The notes beneath the pieces were generated by a model that did not search any database, was not told the DNA's origin, and was given only the letters and a program-made list of their open reading frames with translations. Shown here piece by piece: positions 18,604 to 26,817 of a stretch of DNA of 54,863 nt. The DNA comes from Bacillota bacterium. GTDB lineage: Bacteria; Bacillota; Clostridia; Saccharofermentanales; Fastidiosipilaceae. The stretch covers positions 1 through 54,863 of the forward strand of contig JASGUU010000066.1 of the NCBI GenBank assembly GCA_030057555.1. The letters are read 5' to 3'. Each line of letters begins with the position of its first letter. Position 1 is the stretch's first letter. A program made the translations under genes and the position numbers.

Positions 18604-21021
18604 TTAATCAAGCAGGGCGAGCAGCTGCTCTGTGGAGAGACTTCCCCCCGAGTCCTTACCCTCAATGAGACGGGAAAAGAGCTCGCGTTTCTCCTGCTGC
18701 AGCTCTTCAACCTTCGACTCGATGGTGTCAGAACAGATCAGGCGATAACAGGTGACGCTGTTTCGCTGCCCGAAGCGATGGGCGCGATCGGCAGCCTGCT
18801 CCTCGACCGCCGGATTCCACCAGGGATCGTAGAGTATGACCGCCTCGGCTGAAGTCAGATTGAGGCCGACCCCACCTGCACGCAGGCTGATCAGAAACAC
18901 GGGAATCTCCGGATCCGTCTGGAAACTGTCGATCTGGCGCTGGCGGTCTTTTGTCCTCCCGTCCAGCCGGGCACAGGCCCAGCCATGCTCCGCACAGACG
19001 GCCGCCAGCAGATCCAGCATGCGCACAAACTGGCTGAAAATAAGCACTTTCTTCCCCTCCGCAATGAGGGCCGCTACAAGAGCGGTACAGACGCTGAGTT
19101 TGCCCGACGCGCGCGCCCCCGGCCGCAGCAGTGCCGGATGATCGCAGATCTGGCGCAGGCGGGTCAGGGCCTCTATCACAAGCATGCGCCGCCTCGGCAG
19201 ATTTGCCGCTTCCGGCCCCTGGCGCAGCTGCTGCCGCGCCCGCTCGCGCACCCGCTCGTAGAGCTGCAGCTGCTCCAGATTGAGTTCGACATGGATCGTC
19301 TCATCCAGGCGTGGCGGCAGTTCCGGCAGGACATCCGCCTTGCGCCGCCTCAGCATGAAGGGGCGGATGCGCTGATGGAGGCGGGCGGCAGAGCAGGCAT
19401 TTAGTGTGCTCGGGAAGCGCTCCGTAAACTCACGGTGGCTGCCCAGCCAGCCCGGCAGCACGAGAGCAAAAGCCGCCCAGAGATCCTGAGGACGATTCTC
19501 GAGCGGCGTACCGGAGAGAATCAGCCTGACAGGGACAGAACAACGGCGCAGGGCCCGGAAAAGCCTGGTTCGGGGATTGCGCGCGATCTGCCCCTCATCC
19601 AGCACCAGCAGACCCCATGCGTGTTTGGCAATTTCAAGCTCATCGCGCAGATAAATCGGATAGGAGGTGATGACGAGGTCCATCTCCGCCGCCTCGCGCC
19701 AGCGCTGTTCGCGCAGCTGTGGCGGACCGGTTACGGTCAGGGTTGCGAGCTCGGGAACAAAACGGCGGCTCTCACGCAACCAGTTGTGGACGAGGCTTTT
19801 AGGGCAAAGAAGCAAAGCCGGACGACCGCCTCCAGTCTCTGCCCGTCGGTGAACCAGAGCGACCAGCAGCTGCAGAGTCTTCCCCAGACCCATCTCGTCA
19901 GCCAGAACACCGCCGAGGCCGTATTCAGCCAGGGTAAGCAGCCAGCTGACGCCGCGCTCCTGATAGGGACGCAGCGTGTAACCGCCCTCTTTGCTGTCGT
20001 AGCGCCCGTCGACCGGAGCCAGCGATGTCACCAGCGCCTCCAGCTTTGCGAGCGCCTCGGCGGGCGGCGCCGTTTCCGGCACGGCCCAGTCCGCCACTTC
20101 ACCCTCTTCAGGGGGCTCCTCCGCCTCCTCTGGATGACTGCCGGCCGGCGGCTGCCTCAGCGAGCGCTCCAGCTGTTCACGACTTCCAAGCTCCGTAAAG
20201 GCCAGAGGGTCCCAGAGTTCCGTTTCCGTAACAAAAACGGCTGACTCCGGCCGGTGCTGGCGGGCATAGCGCCCGGCATCAAAGTCGAGAAAGTCATAGC
20301 CCGTGCTCTCAAAGGGCTGGAAGCTGGCCTGGCGGCTAGTCTCCTCCCCTCCCACACCAGGATCGTAGAAAAGACGCCAGTCCGGCGGCAGCGCAGGCAG
20401 GACTTCCTCAAGGAGGTATACCCGGCCCACATGGTCCGCGAAGCTTAGATAACCCGGGCGCTGCAGTGCCACCGCCCTCCAGGCCAGCGTGAGCCGCTCG
20501 ACCTCAGACAGACACCGTGCGGCCTCCGTGCCGGCGAGCTCGCGCCGCAGCGCAGTCAGGCTCTTTCGTCCCGCGGCGGAGAGCGGATCGCAGCTCGTCC
20601 AGGGCAGCGTCGGATCCGGACGGTAATCGACGCGCAGCAGCAGGGCAATCTCATCCAGCAGGCGATAAGAACGCAGATAGAGGCGGATCTGGATCTGCTC
20701 CGTCCCCGAATCCTGTGGCAGGCAGGCGATGCAGGCGGCGGCCAGATGACGGCAGGCCACGCGGCGGCAGTCGCAGGAGCTGTCCGGGCGCAACAGACCT
20801 TCGGCCCCGATATGGCAGGCCGTCAGGCAGGGACGCAGGGCCTGGATTTCGGCCCGCAACGCATAGCCGTCAGCCGTCGTCCGGAAATCCAGCAGACGGA
20901 CAAGCCCGTTCTGTACATAGGCGAGACCGCGCTGCCAGCTCTGCTCGCTGAACTGACTGCGCAGCCGATCGCTGATCGCCGCAGGCAGCATCCTTCGCGA
21001 TTTCCTCCTTCTGCGCCACAT
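18604..21021 (-). CDS. SNF2-family DEAD/DEAH helicase-like ATPase with SWIM zinc finger
   Basis: Predicted DNA-translocating ATPase of 805 residues. An N-terminal SWIM finger (CDCRRVACRH, about residues 78-90) is followed by a linker, then the SNF2 core: motif I DEMGLGKT near 380, motif II DEGQ near 475, motif III LSGTPLENR, and motif VI ADRAHRFGQ near 747. All helicase motifs look intact. It is transcribed divergently from the three-gene ATPase operon starting at 21255, with 233 bases between starts. SWIM-SNF2 proteins are widespread in Bacillota without a firm role; some defence systems use SNF2 proteins. A partner role with the neighbouring BREX-like ATPases is inference. Confidence 0.92.
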   Translation of the reverse strand: MWRRRRKSRRMLPAAISDRLRSQFSEQSWQRGLAYVQNGLVRLLDFRTTADGYALRAEIQALRPCLTACHIGAEGLLRPDSSCDCRRVACRHLAAACIACLPQDSGTEQIQIRLYLRSYRLLDEIALLLRVDYRPDPTLPWTSCDPLSAAGRKSLTALRRELAGTEAARCLSEVERLTLAWRAVALQRPGYLSFADHVGRVYLLEEVLPALPPDWRLFYDPGVGGEETSRQASFQPFESTGYDFLDFDAGRYARQHRPESAVFVTETELWDPLAFTELGSREQLERSLRQPPAGSHPEEAEEPPEEGEVADWAVPETAPPAEALAKLEALVTSLAPVDGRYDSKEGGYTLRPYQERGVSWLLTLAEYGLGGVLADEMGLGKTLQLLVALVHRRAETGGGRPALLLCPKSLVHNWLRESRRFVPELATLTVTGPPQLREQRWREAAEMDLVITSYPIYLRDELEIAKHAWGLLVLDEGQIARNPRTRLFRALRRCSVPVRLILSGTPLENRPQDLWAAFALVLPGWLGSHREFTERFPSTLNACSAARLHQRIRPFMLRRRKADVLPELPPRLDETIHVELNLEQLQLYERVRERARQQLRQGPEAANLPRRRMLVIEALTRLRQICDHPALLRPGARASGKLSVCTALVAALIAEGKKVLIFSQFVRMLDLLAAVCAEHGWACARLDGRTKDRQRQIDSFQTDPEIPVFLISLRAGGVGLNLTSAEAVILYDPWWNPAVEEQAADRAHRFGQRNSVTCYRLICSDTIESKVEELQQEKRELFSRLIEGKDSGGSLSTEQLLALLD

Positions 21022-21254
21022 CTGCCTGTTCTACGATACCCCAGCCCTGACCCGGAGAGCAAAGGCGCTGAACACAGGCATTGTCTGTCGTAACGATCCA
21101 GGCCGCCCAACATGCTTGCCGCGCTCCGTCATTCCTGCTGTGAACTGTCCGTAACAGCCACTGCAGAGATATCAAAGCGGCTTTATTCATGTTACGATTT
21201 CATAACATAAACAACCGTGACGGCGGTTGACAAAATGATCTCGAGGTAACGGAA

Positions 21255-22070
21255 ATGTCTGAACAACGGGGAGATGTGGCGGCACTGTTGACAGGTGAGA
21301 TTGATGCTTTGCGCAAAAACTGGCAGAACATGCGGCAGAGCATGGGAAGCTGGGATCTCAGGCGTCTCGAGCTGAGCCGCTCGCGCATCATCCCGATTGT
21401 CGCCGAACTCGCGGACCACTGGCAGCTTTTCGCCACCGAGGCAGCCGCTGAGGAAGCCAGAATCCGCGAAACCCTCGCCTCGCCTGACTACGCTGCCGCG
21501 CTTGAGATGGCACTGGAAGCCGCCGGTGTCCCCTTCAGCGGCGACTTCCCCGAATACATGCTTCCACCCTACAAGCTCACCATCCAGACAGAGACGGGCG
21601 AAGCCCGCCTCTCGCTTGGCCGGCGCAGCGAGCGCAGCAGCGAGCTTGAACCCGGGACACTCGCCGACTGGGTGCGCGCACGCTACCAGTGCGTCACTTC
21701 GCGGCGCTTCAACGCCAATGCCCTGATGCGTGACCTGCTCGACTGCTACCGCATGGGCGTCGCCATCCAGTACCCGGAGCAGGTACGCGAAGAAATGCAA
21801 AGGCCGGCTGACCGCGCCGGTCTGGCTGTGCCGCTGCAGCTGATCTACCAGCTGTTGACTCTGCGCGCCACGAGCCGTCAGGAGTATCCGCGGCAGTTTT
21901 TCCTCTACGACCTCGGCCTGCTCACGGAGCTGCCGGAACTCGTCTATCGTGACTACCGCTTCGAGCTCGGCTTCGCCCGCAATCAGGGAGTGGCGATGGT
22001 CATCGTGGACAGCCAGGGGCGCGAACATCGCTTCAGCAGCCTGACGGTGCATAAAGAGGCTGCGGAATGA
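21255..22070 (+). CDS. Protein of unknown function, first gene of ATPase operon
   Basis: I do not recognise this 271-residue protein. It has no signal peptide or membrane segment. The first 100 residues are helical and charged. Around 100-140 there is a basic strand-rich segment (LSLGRRSERSSEL), and the C-terminal third contains LYDLGLLTELPELVYRDYRF. An ATG with AGGTAACGGAA upstream starts it; the stop overlaps the next gene by four bases, so it is coupled to the two ATPases. It may be an adaptor or DNA-binding subunit of that module. Confidence 0.8.
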   Translation: MSEQRGDVAALLTGEIDALRKNWQNMRQSMGSWDLRRLELSRSRIIPIVAELADHWQLFATEAAAEEARIRETLASPDYAAALEMALEAAGVPFSGDFPEYMLPPYKLTIQTETGEARLSLGRRSERSSELEPGTLADWVRARYQCVTSRRFNANALMRDLLDCYRMGVAIQYPEQVREEMQRPADRAGLAVPLQLIYQLLTLRATSRQEYPRQFFLYDLGLLTELPELVYRDYRFELGFARNQGVAMVIVDSQGREHRFSSLTVHKEAAE

Positions 22071-23335
22071 GACTTGTCTACGAAGACCTGAACCGGCTGC
22101 GGGCCGGCGAGGCACCCACCAACCTCGAGCTGATCCGTGACATGACCCTGGGCGCGGAGGTCTGGCACGATCGCTTCGTGAACTACTATCTCGACAGCTT
22201 TATCGCGGCCGGGGGCTCAAAGGTCAAGCTGCTTACAGGCGACACAGGCTGCGGGAAGTCACACGCTCTGCGCTACCTCCAGCTCGCCGCTCTGGAACGC
22301 GACTACACAACCATTCATCTCTCGCTCGCCGATGACCTGGGTCATAAGCTCAGCCAGCTGCCCCAGCTTTACCGCAGCATGATCGGCTTTATTGACCTCG
22401 ATGAACTGCAGCGGGGTCTCGCGCTGCGGATTGCCGAGCGCCTCGGCTACAGACCGCCGGTCTATAACGGCACGGAGCCGCTGCTGCCCTATGTCATGGA
22501 CACCGAGGGCAGCAATCGTTCCGACGCCATGCGGGAAATTCGCATCGCCATCAACCGCAGTCTGCGGGATGCGGATCTCGCGCCTTCGGTGCAGACCTTT
22601 GCCCAGACTTTGTGCAAAGACCGACTCATCGAGAGCGATCCCGAGCAGATGAATTTCGCCACCCGCTGGTTCCGCGGCGAGCGCCTCAACATGGCCGAGC
22701 GCCGCGAATCAGGCCTCTTCGATACGCTGCGGCGGCCGACCGCCCGACGCTGGCTGACCTCCCTGATCCAGCTGCTGCGCCTGTCGGGGCGGACGGGCCT
22801 CGTACTCCTCATCGACGACCTCGACGTACTGATGGAGCGCGTCCCCGATACCAACCGCTTCCGCTACACGGCTGCCAATATCAAGGACACCTACGAGCTC
22901 TTCCGCCAGCTCATCGATGATGCCGACACGCTGCCGCACCTGATGGTCCTGCTGGCCGGCCACCGCAGCCTGCTCGAGAACGAACAGCGCGGCCTGCGCA
23001 GCTACGAGGCGCTCTGGATGCGCCTGCAGACGGGACTCGTCCCCTCGGTCCGCTTCAACGGCCTCGCGGATGTCGTGAACCTCGATCTGCTCCATGCCGA
23101 ACTCGGAGCCGACTTCCCCGAGCGGCTGGGACGGCATCTCGAGAATGTTTTCGAGCGCAATCGTCTGCGCCTGCAGATGCGCGATGCCCGTTTTGATGCA
23201 CGGGCGGGCCAGACCGCGGTACCGCCTCCGGTGCAAAGCGATCTGCGCGGCGTCATCATCGGCAGCATGCTGGCGGCGGGCGGCGAGCGTCCGACCCTGG
23301 CCCGCACCGGAGCAGGAGAGATCGACCATGAATAG
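22067..23335 (+). CDS. BrxC/BrxD-like P-loop ATPase (first of two)
   Basis: Predicted P-loop ATPase of 422 residues. Walker A is GDTGCGKSHALR near residues 58-70 and Walker B is LVLLIDDLDVL near 243-254, preceded by a regular alternation of strands and helices of the AAA/STAND type. The layout (glycine loop, long helical insert, LDVL acidic motif, VLLAGHRSLL sensor-like strand) resembles the DUF2791 BREX ATP-binding family. Starts and stops overlap both neighbours (ATGA with the gene before, eight bases with the gene after). No PglZ, methyltransferase or BrxL lies nearby, so it is not a standard BREX locus. Confidence 0.78.
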   Translation: MRLVYEDLNRLRAGEAPTNLELIRDMTLGAEVWHDRFVNYYLDSFIAAGGSKVKLLTGDTGCGKSHALRYLQLAALERDYTTIHLSLADDLGHKLSQLPQLYRSMIGFIDLDELQRGLALRIAERLGYRPPVYNGTEPLLPYVMDTEGSNRSDAMREIRIAINRSLRDADLAPSVQTFAQTLCKDRLIESDPEQMNFATRWFRGERLNMAERRESGLFDTLRRPTARRWLTSLIQLLRLSGRTGLVLLIDDLDVLMERVPDTNRFRYTAANIKDTYELFRQLIDDADTLPHLMVLLAGHRSLLENEQRGLRSYEALWMRLQTGLVPSVRFNGLADVVNLDLLHAELGADFPERLGRHLENVFERNRLRLQMRDARFDARAGQTAVPPPVQSDLRGVIIGSMLAAGGERPTLARTGAGEIDHE

Positions 23336-24611
23336 AGCCGTCGCCAGTCCCCACAGCATTGACGCCCTCTTCGTCATTGAGTCGCTGCGCTCGGGCATCC
23401 CGACCAGACGTTCAACGCGTGAACTGCCCGATCTGCGCCAGGAGATCTCCGGGCGTATCCTGCACGATCTCGAACAGTTCGAGCAGGATCAGTATCCGCC
23501 CGGCCGCATTCTCTGGGGCCAGTACGGCCAGGGAAAGACCCATGCGCTGGCCGCGATCGAACACCAGGCGCTCGACCGTAACTTCGCCGTCTCCCGTGTC
23601 ACGCTGAGCCGCGAAATCTCCTGTCACAACCTGATGGACTTTTACAGCGAGGCCGCGGGCAAGCTGCGGACGCCCGATTCCAGCATCGACGGCCTGGCCC
23701 GCTATCTCGAGCGCCTCGGGCTCGATAATGTCCGCCGCTCCGTCATCTTCTCCCCGGACCGCTATGTCCACAATCTGCCGGTCCTGTGCCTCGAAGCCTA
23801 CCTGCTGGCCGCCGGCGAGAACCGCGAGAAGCTCTATGCGGACCTGATGGGCACGAGGCTGCCGGCGGGTGAGTTCCGCAGCATCTATCGTCAGGTCTGC
23901 GGTGAGCGGTTGCCGGCTTTGCGTTTTCGCATTCATGAACATGCCTATGCCTATTTCTCCATGATGGCCGACCTGATTCAGCTCTGCGGTTTCGAGGGCT
24001 GGGTCATCCTGATCGACGAGGCCGAGCTCATCGGGCGTCTGGGACGCATCAGCCGCATGCGCGCCTATCAGAACCTCGGCTGGCTGCTGGGCTGGGCGAG
24101 CGGCTCGAAACCCGGAGCGATCTACACGATCGCCGCAGCGGCCAGCCGGCTGCAGGATGACCTGTGGTACGGTGGTCGCTATGTTGACCGCGACAACATG
24201 CCGCAGCTGGCAGCCGAACGGGCGGGTGAGGCGAAGGCGCACGAGGCCGAACATGATATGCGCGTCTTTTTCCGGCGCGCCATCGGCCGCGATTCACTCG
24301 TCGCGACGCCGGCGAAGCACAGTGCGCTGGTCGCCCTGCTGGAGGAAATCACCAGGCTCCACGGTATCGCCTATGACTGGGAGGCCAACTTCGATGTCGA
24401 GCGGCTGCTGAAGCATCTCGGCACACAGCCTGTGCGCACCTATATCCGCGCGACACTCGAACACCTCGACCTGGAAATGCTCTATCACGAGGACAGTCTC
24501 CCCGATGCGGATGTCCTCGCCGAACATATCCTCGGCGGTGACGGGGCGGATGAGGCGGAGGATGCGGAGCCTGACGAGGCGGATGAAGAACCTGGCGGGA
24601 ACCAGTTCTGA
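23328..24611 (+). CDS. BrxD-like P-loop ATPase (second of two)
   Basis: Predicted ATPase of 427 residues. The start pattern, in which a conserved arginine-rich segment leads to GRILWGQYGQGKTHAL (about 57-72), and the following VSRVTLSRE strand are characteristic of BREX ATP-binding proteins (BrxD/DUF2791). Walker B is WVILIDEAELI near 225-235. The C-terminal tail (about 405-427) is highly acidic. ATG 23328 has AGGAGAG upstream and overlaps the previous stop by eight bases. It is more confidently BrxD-like than its upstream neighbour; together they may form a hetero-oligomer. Confidence 0.85.
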   Translation: MNRAVASPHSIDALFVIESLRSGIPTRRSTRELPDLRQEISGRILHDLEQFEQDQYPPGRILWGQYGQGKTHALAAIEHQALDRNFAVSRVTLSREISCHNLMDFYSEAAGKLRTPDSSIDGLARYLERLGLDNVRRSVIFSPDRYVHNLPVLCLEAYLLAAGENREKLYADLMGTRLPAGEFRSIYRQVCGERLPALRFRIHEHAYAYFSMMADLIQLCGFEGWVILIDEAELIGRLGRISRMRAYQNLGWLLGWASGSKPGAIYTIAAAASRLQDDLWYGGRYVDRDNMPQLAAERAGEAKAHEAEHDMRVFFRRAIGRDSLVATPAKHSALVALLEEITRLHGIAYDWEANFDVERLLKHLGTQPVRTYIRATLEHLDLEMLYHEDSLPDADVLAEHILGGDGADEAEDAEPDEADEEPGGNQF

Positions 24612-24640
24612 GGGCTGGTGAGAAAGCAAAGGAGACAGAC

Positions 24641-25006
24641 ATGAAATTCGCATTTCTGACCATCTATGTGCGGGACCTTGAAGCCTCCATTCGATTCTAC
24701 GAATCGATGGCCGGCCTGACGGTGCAGCGCCGCTTTGCTTCCGGGCCCGCCGAGCTGGCCTTCCTCGCGAACACGGCCGGCGACACCGAGATTGAGCTGC
24801 TGCAGTTCCCGGGACGCACCTTTGAGGGCAGAGGCATGTTCATCTGCTTCTACTGCGATGAACTCGACGCCATGCATACCCGGGCCACGGCGGAGGGGCT
24901 CAGGCCCTCGCCGATCCAGGAACCTGATGACACAATGCGCTATTTCTATGTCTACGATCCGAACGGTGTCTCCGTGCAGCTGCGGACACCGCCGGCGGGA
25001 GAGTGA
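24641..25006 (+). CDS. VOC/glyoxalase-family protein
   Basis: Small cytosolic metal-dependent enzyme of 121 residues with one complete beta-alpha-beta-beta-beta repeat pair, beginning MKFAFLTIYVRDLEASIRFYE as in lactoylglutathione lyase-like proteins. Metal ligands are plausible: the glutamates near residues 47 and 110 are in family positions. The substrate is unknown; methylglyoxal detoxification is the common guess. A clear ribosome site (AAAGGAG) precedes it, 30 bases after the ATPase operon, so it may be read from the same transcript by chance or by design. Confidence 0.85.
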   Translation: MKFAFLTIYVRDLEASIRFYESMAGLTVQRRFASGPAELAFLANTAGDTEIELLQFPGRTFEGRGMFICFYCDELDAMHTRATAEGLRPSPIQEPDDTMRYFYVYDPNGVSVQLRTPPAGE

Positions 25007-25370
25007 AGCGGCGGCAAAGACCGATGGCGCTGACAGGCGGCAGCACGGGACCCACGCCGGATTACGGCTATCCCCCGTTTTAGTACCACTTTGGCAGGAT
25101 TACCTGCAACCGGGCCCCGCAACCACCTGAAGAGATGACAGACCCGGCCGTCCACTGACAAAGAGAGCCAGAAAACCGGCCGGATACGGGCCGGGCGCTG
25201 TGCAGAGGTTCCGAAGAGCTTGGGCAAGCCGGATTCACCGCGTCGGCAGCAGCATTTCCGGTTTTGGACACGGGTATTCCCTGCCGCGAAAAATCGCCGG
25301 GTTCACCCCACTCTGAGACGAACCTGACGATTCTTCCTGGCAGATGCTGCCTGCATTCTATGTCCGGCCC
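25007..25370. other. Intergenic gap without a recognised feature
   Basis: GC-rich spacer between the convergent VOC and NADH oxidase genes. It has short CCGG-rich inverted segments but no terminator with a T run, no open frame with coding character, and no riboswitch pattern I could recognise. Confidence 0.6.
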
Positions 25371-26729
25371 CTAATCCTGGCGCAGAACCCCCTGCAGGGC
25401 TGCCATCGTGATGTAGTTGTAGGGCTGGTTGAAGTGCGGCATGAAGAATATATCCAGCAGTGCCAGCCGCTCCAGTGTCACCTGTTCCTGAATGGCCAGC
25501 GAGAACATGTGAATGGCCGCCGACATGTCGTACTCGGAGAGCAGCTGGGCGCCTATGACAACGTGATTGTCCCTGCGGTAGACGATCCGGATTTTAACCT
25601 CCGGATTCACCGCAGCCTCGGTCATGAAGGCCGGCTTCTGCAGATCCGTAAAGTCGGTTGCCAGAGCTTCGATCCCCGCCTGAGCCGCCGTTTCAACGGT
25701 CTGACCGGTGCATACCATCTTCAGGCCAAACAGCGACAGGGCCGATGAACCCTGCACACCCAGGGATTCGCTGTCCAGGCCGCAGATGTTGAAGGCGGCC
25801 ACCAGACCCGAGCGTACGGCGTTCGTGGCCAACGCGATATAGCTGGTCTGCCCGATTGAGTTGTCAAATACGGTGGCACAGTCCCCGATGGCATAGACGT
25901 CAGGATCACTGGTCTGCTGTCTCAGGTTGACTTCAAATGCGCCGTTTCTGAAGCGTTTCAGGTGGTCGCCGCCCAGCTGGCTGTTCGGCCGGAAGCCGAT
26001 GCAGAACATCACCAGATCGGTTTCGTATTCTCCCTTGTCGGTAATGACTTTCTCCACCCGCGTGGAGCCTTCGAAGCGCTCCGCCCTTTCACCCAGCCGG
26101 ATTCTGATACCCTTCTCACGCAGACGCTGCGCCATGATTTCGGAAAAGTCCCTGTCAAAATGTGTGCCGAGGATGCGATCCAGCGCATCGATCAGGGTGA
26201 CTTCCCTGCCCTGAAGCGTGTAGGCTTCCGCCAGTTCCGCGCCAATGTATCCGGCACCTATGACCGTGACCTTCCTGATGGAAGGATCGTTCCTGATCTG
26301 GTCAATTGCCTTCACGGCATCCTGGTAGATTTTGGCTCTCTGAATATTGGGCAGATCGATTCCCGGAACGGGTGGCCAGATCGGGGAGGAGCCGGTTGCC
26401 AGAACCAGCTTGTCGTAGCAGTCCGTTCCCTCTTCACCATCCTTATCTCTAAATGTGATGGTTTTGTTCTTATAGTCGACAGAGGTGATTTCGGTCTCCA
26501 TGATCACTTTGGCACCTCTGGCCTCCAAAGTCTCTTTGCTGGCATAAAACAGACCGTCTCCGGTCGTTATCTGATTGCCGATCCAGATGGCCATGCCACA
26601 GCCCAGAAAGCTGATATTGGAGTTCTTGTCATAGACAACAACTTCGGCCTCGGGATTCAAGCTCAAAATCTGCTTGATACAGGCAGTCCCTGCGTGGTTC
26701 GCACCAACGACAATGATTTTTTCCGACAT
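25371..26729 (-). CDS. nox: NADH oxidase / CoA-disulfide reductase family flavoprotein
   Basis: Flavin-dependent oxidoreductase of 452 residues that most likely reduces oxygen with NADH, protecting an anaerobe. The N-terminal FAD motif (IIVVGANHAGTA), the redox-active cysteine in ISFLGCGMAIW near residue 44, and the NAD motif (VTVIGAGYIGAELAE near 157) are all present. The C-terminal dimerisation domain has normal length. ATG 26729 follows AAGGAGG. Base and codon use are less GC-biased than the neighbours, hinting at transfer. CoA-disulfide reductase activity remains an alternative. Confidence 0.9.
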   Translation of the reverse strand: MSEKIIVVGANHAGTACIKQILSLNPEAEVVVYDKNSNISFLGCGMAIWIGNQITTGDGLFYASKETLEARGAKVIMETEITSVDYKNKTITFRDKDGEEGTDCYDKLVLATGSSPIWPPVPGIDLPNIQRAKIYQDAVKAIDQIRNDPSIRKVTVIGAGYIGAELAEAYTLQGREVTLIDALDRILGTHFDRDFSEIMAQRLREKGIRIRLGERAERFEGSTRVEKVITDKGEYETDLVMFCIGFRPNSQLGGDHLKRFRNGAFEVNLRQQTSDPDVYAIGDCATVFDNSIGQTSYIALATNAVRSGLVAAFNICGLDSESLGVQGSSALSLFGLKMVCTGQTVETAAQAGIEALATDFTDLQKPAFMTEAAVNPEVKIRIVYRRDNHVVIGAQLLSEYDMSAAIHMFSLAIQEQVTLERLALLDIFFMPHFNQPYNYITMAALQGVLRQD

Positions 26730-26762
26730 ACGGCCTCCTTATCAGGAATTGTTCTAATTAGC

Positions 26763-26791
26763 TATATACCGCAACTCAGCCGTTCGCTCAA
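26763..26791 (-). promoter_or_regulatory. Promoter of the NADH oxidase gene
   Basis: Minus strand: -35 TTGAGC (26791-26786), 17-base spacer, -10 TATATA (26768-26763), about 35 bases ahead of the ATG. It lies directly downstream of the alanine racemase stop, so nox has its own start. Confidence 0.65.
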
Positions 26792-26817
26792 GCCGGACGG
26801 CGTGAAAACACATCCGG

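Noticed and set aside
22067-24611. Complete BREX defence system
   Set aside because: No PglZ, PglX-type methyltransferase, BrxL or BrxA/B is present; only the ATPase type is shared.
25007-25370. Possible cobalamin-type riboswitch or small RNA
   Set aside because: GC-rich patches suggested structure, but I could not find the conserved core or a following gene on the right strand.
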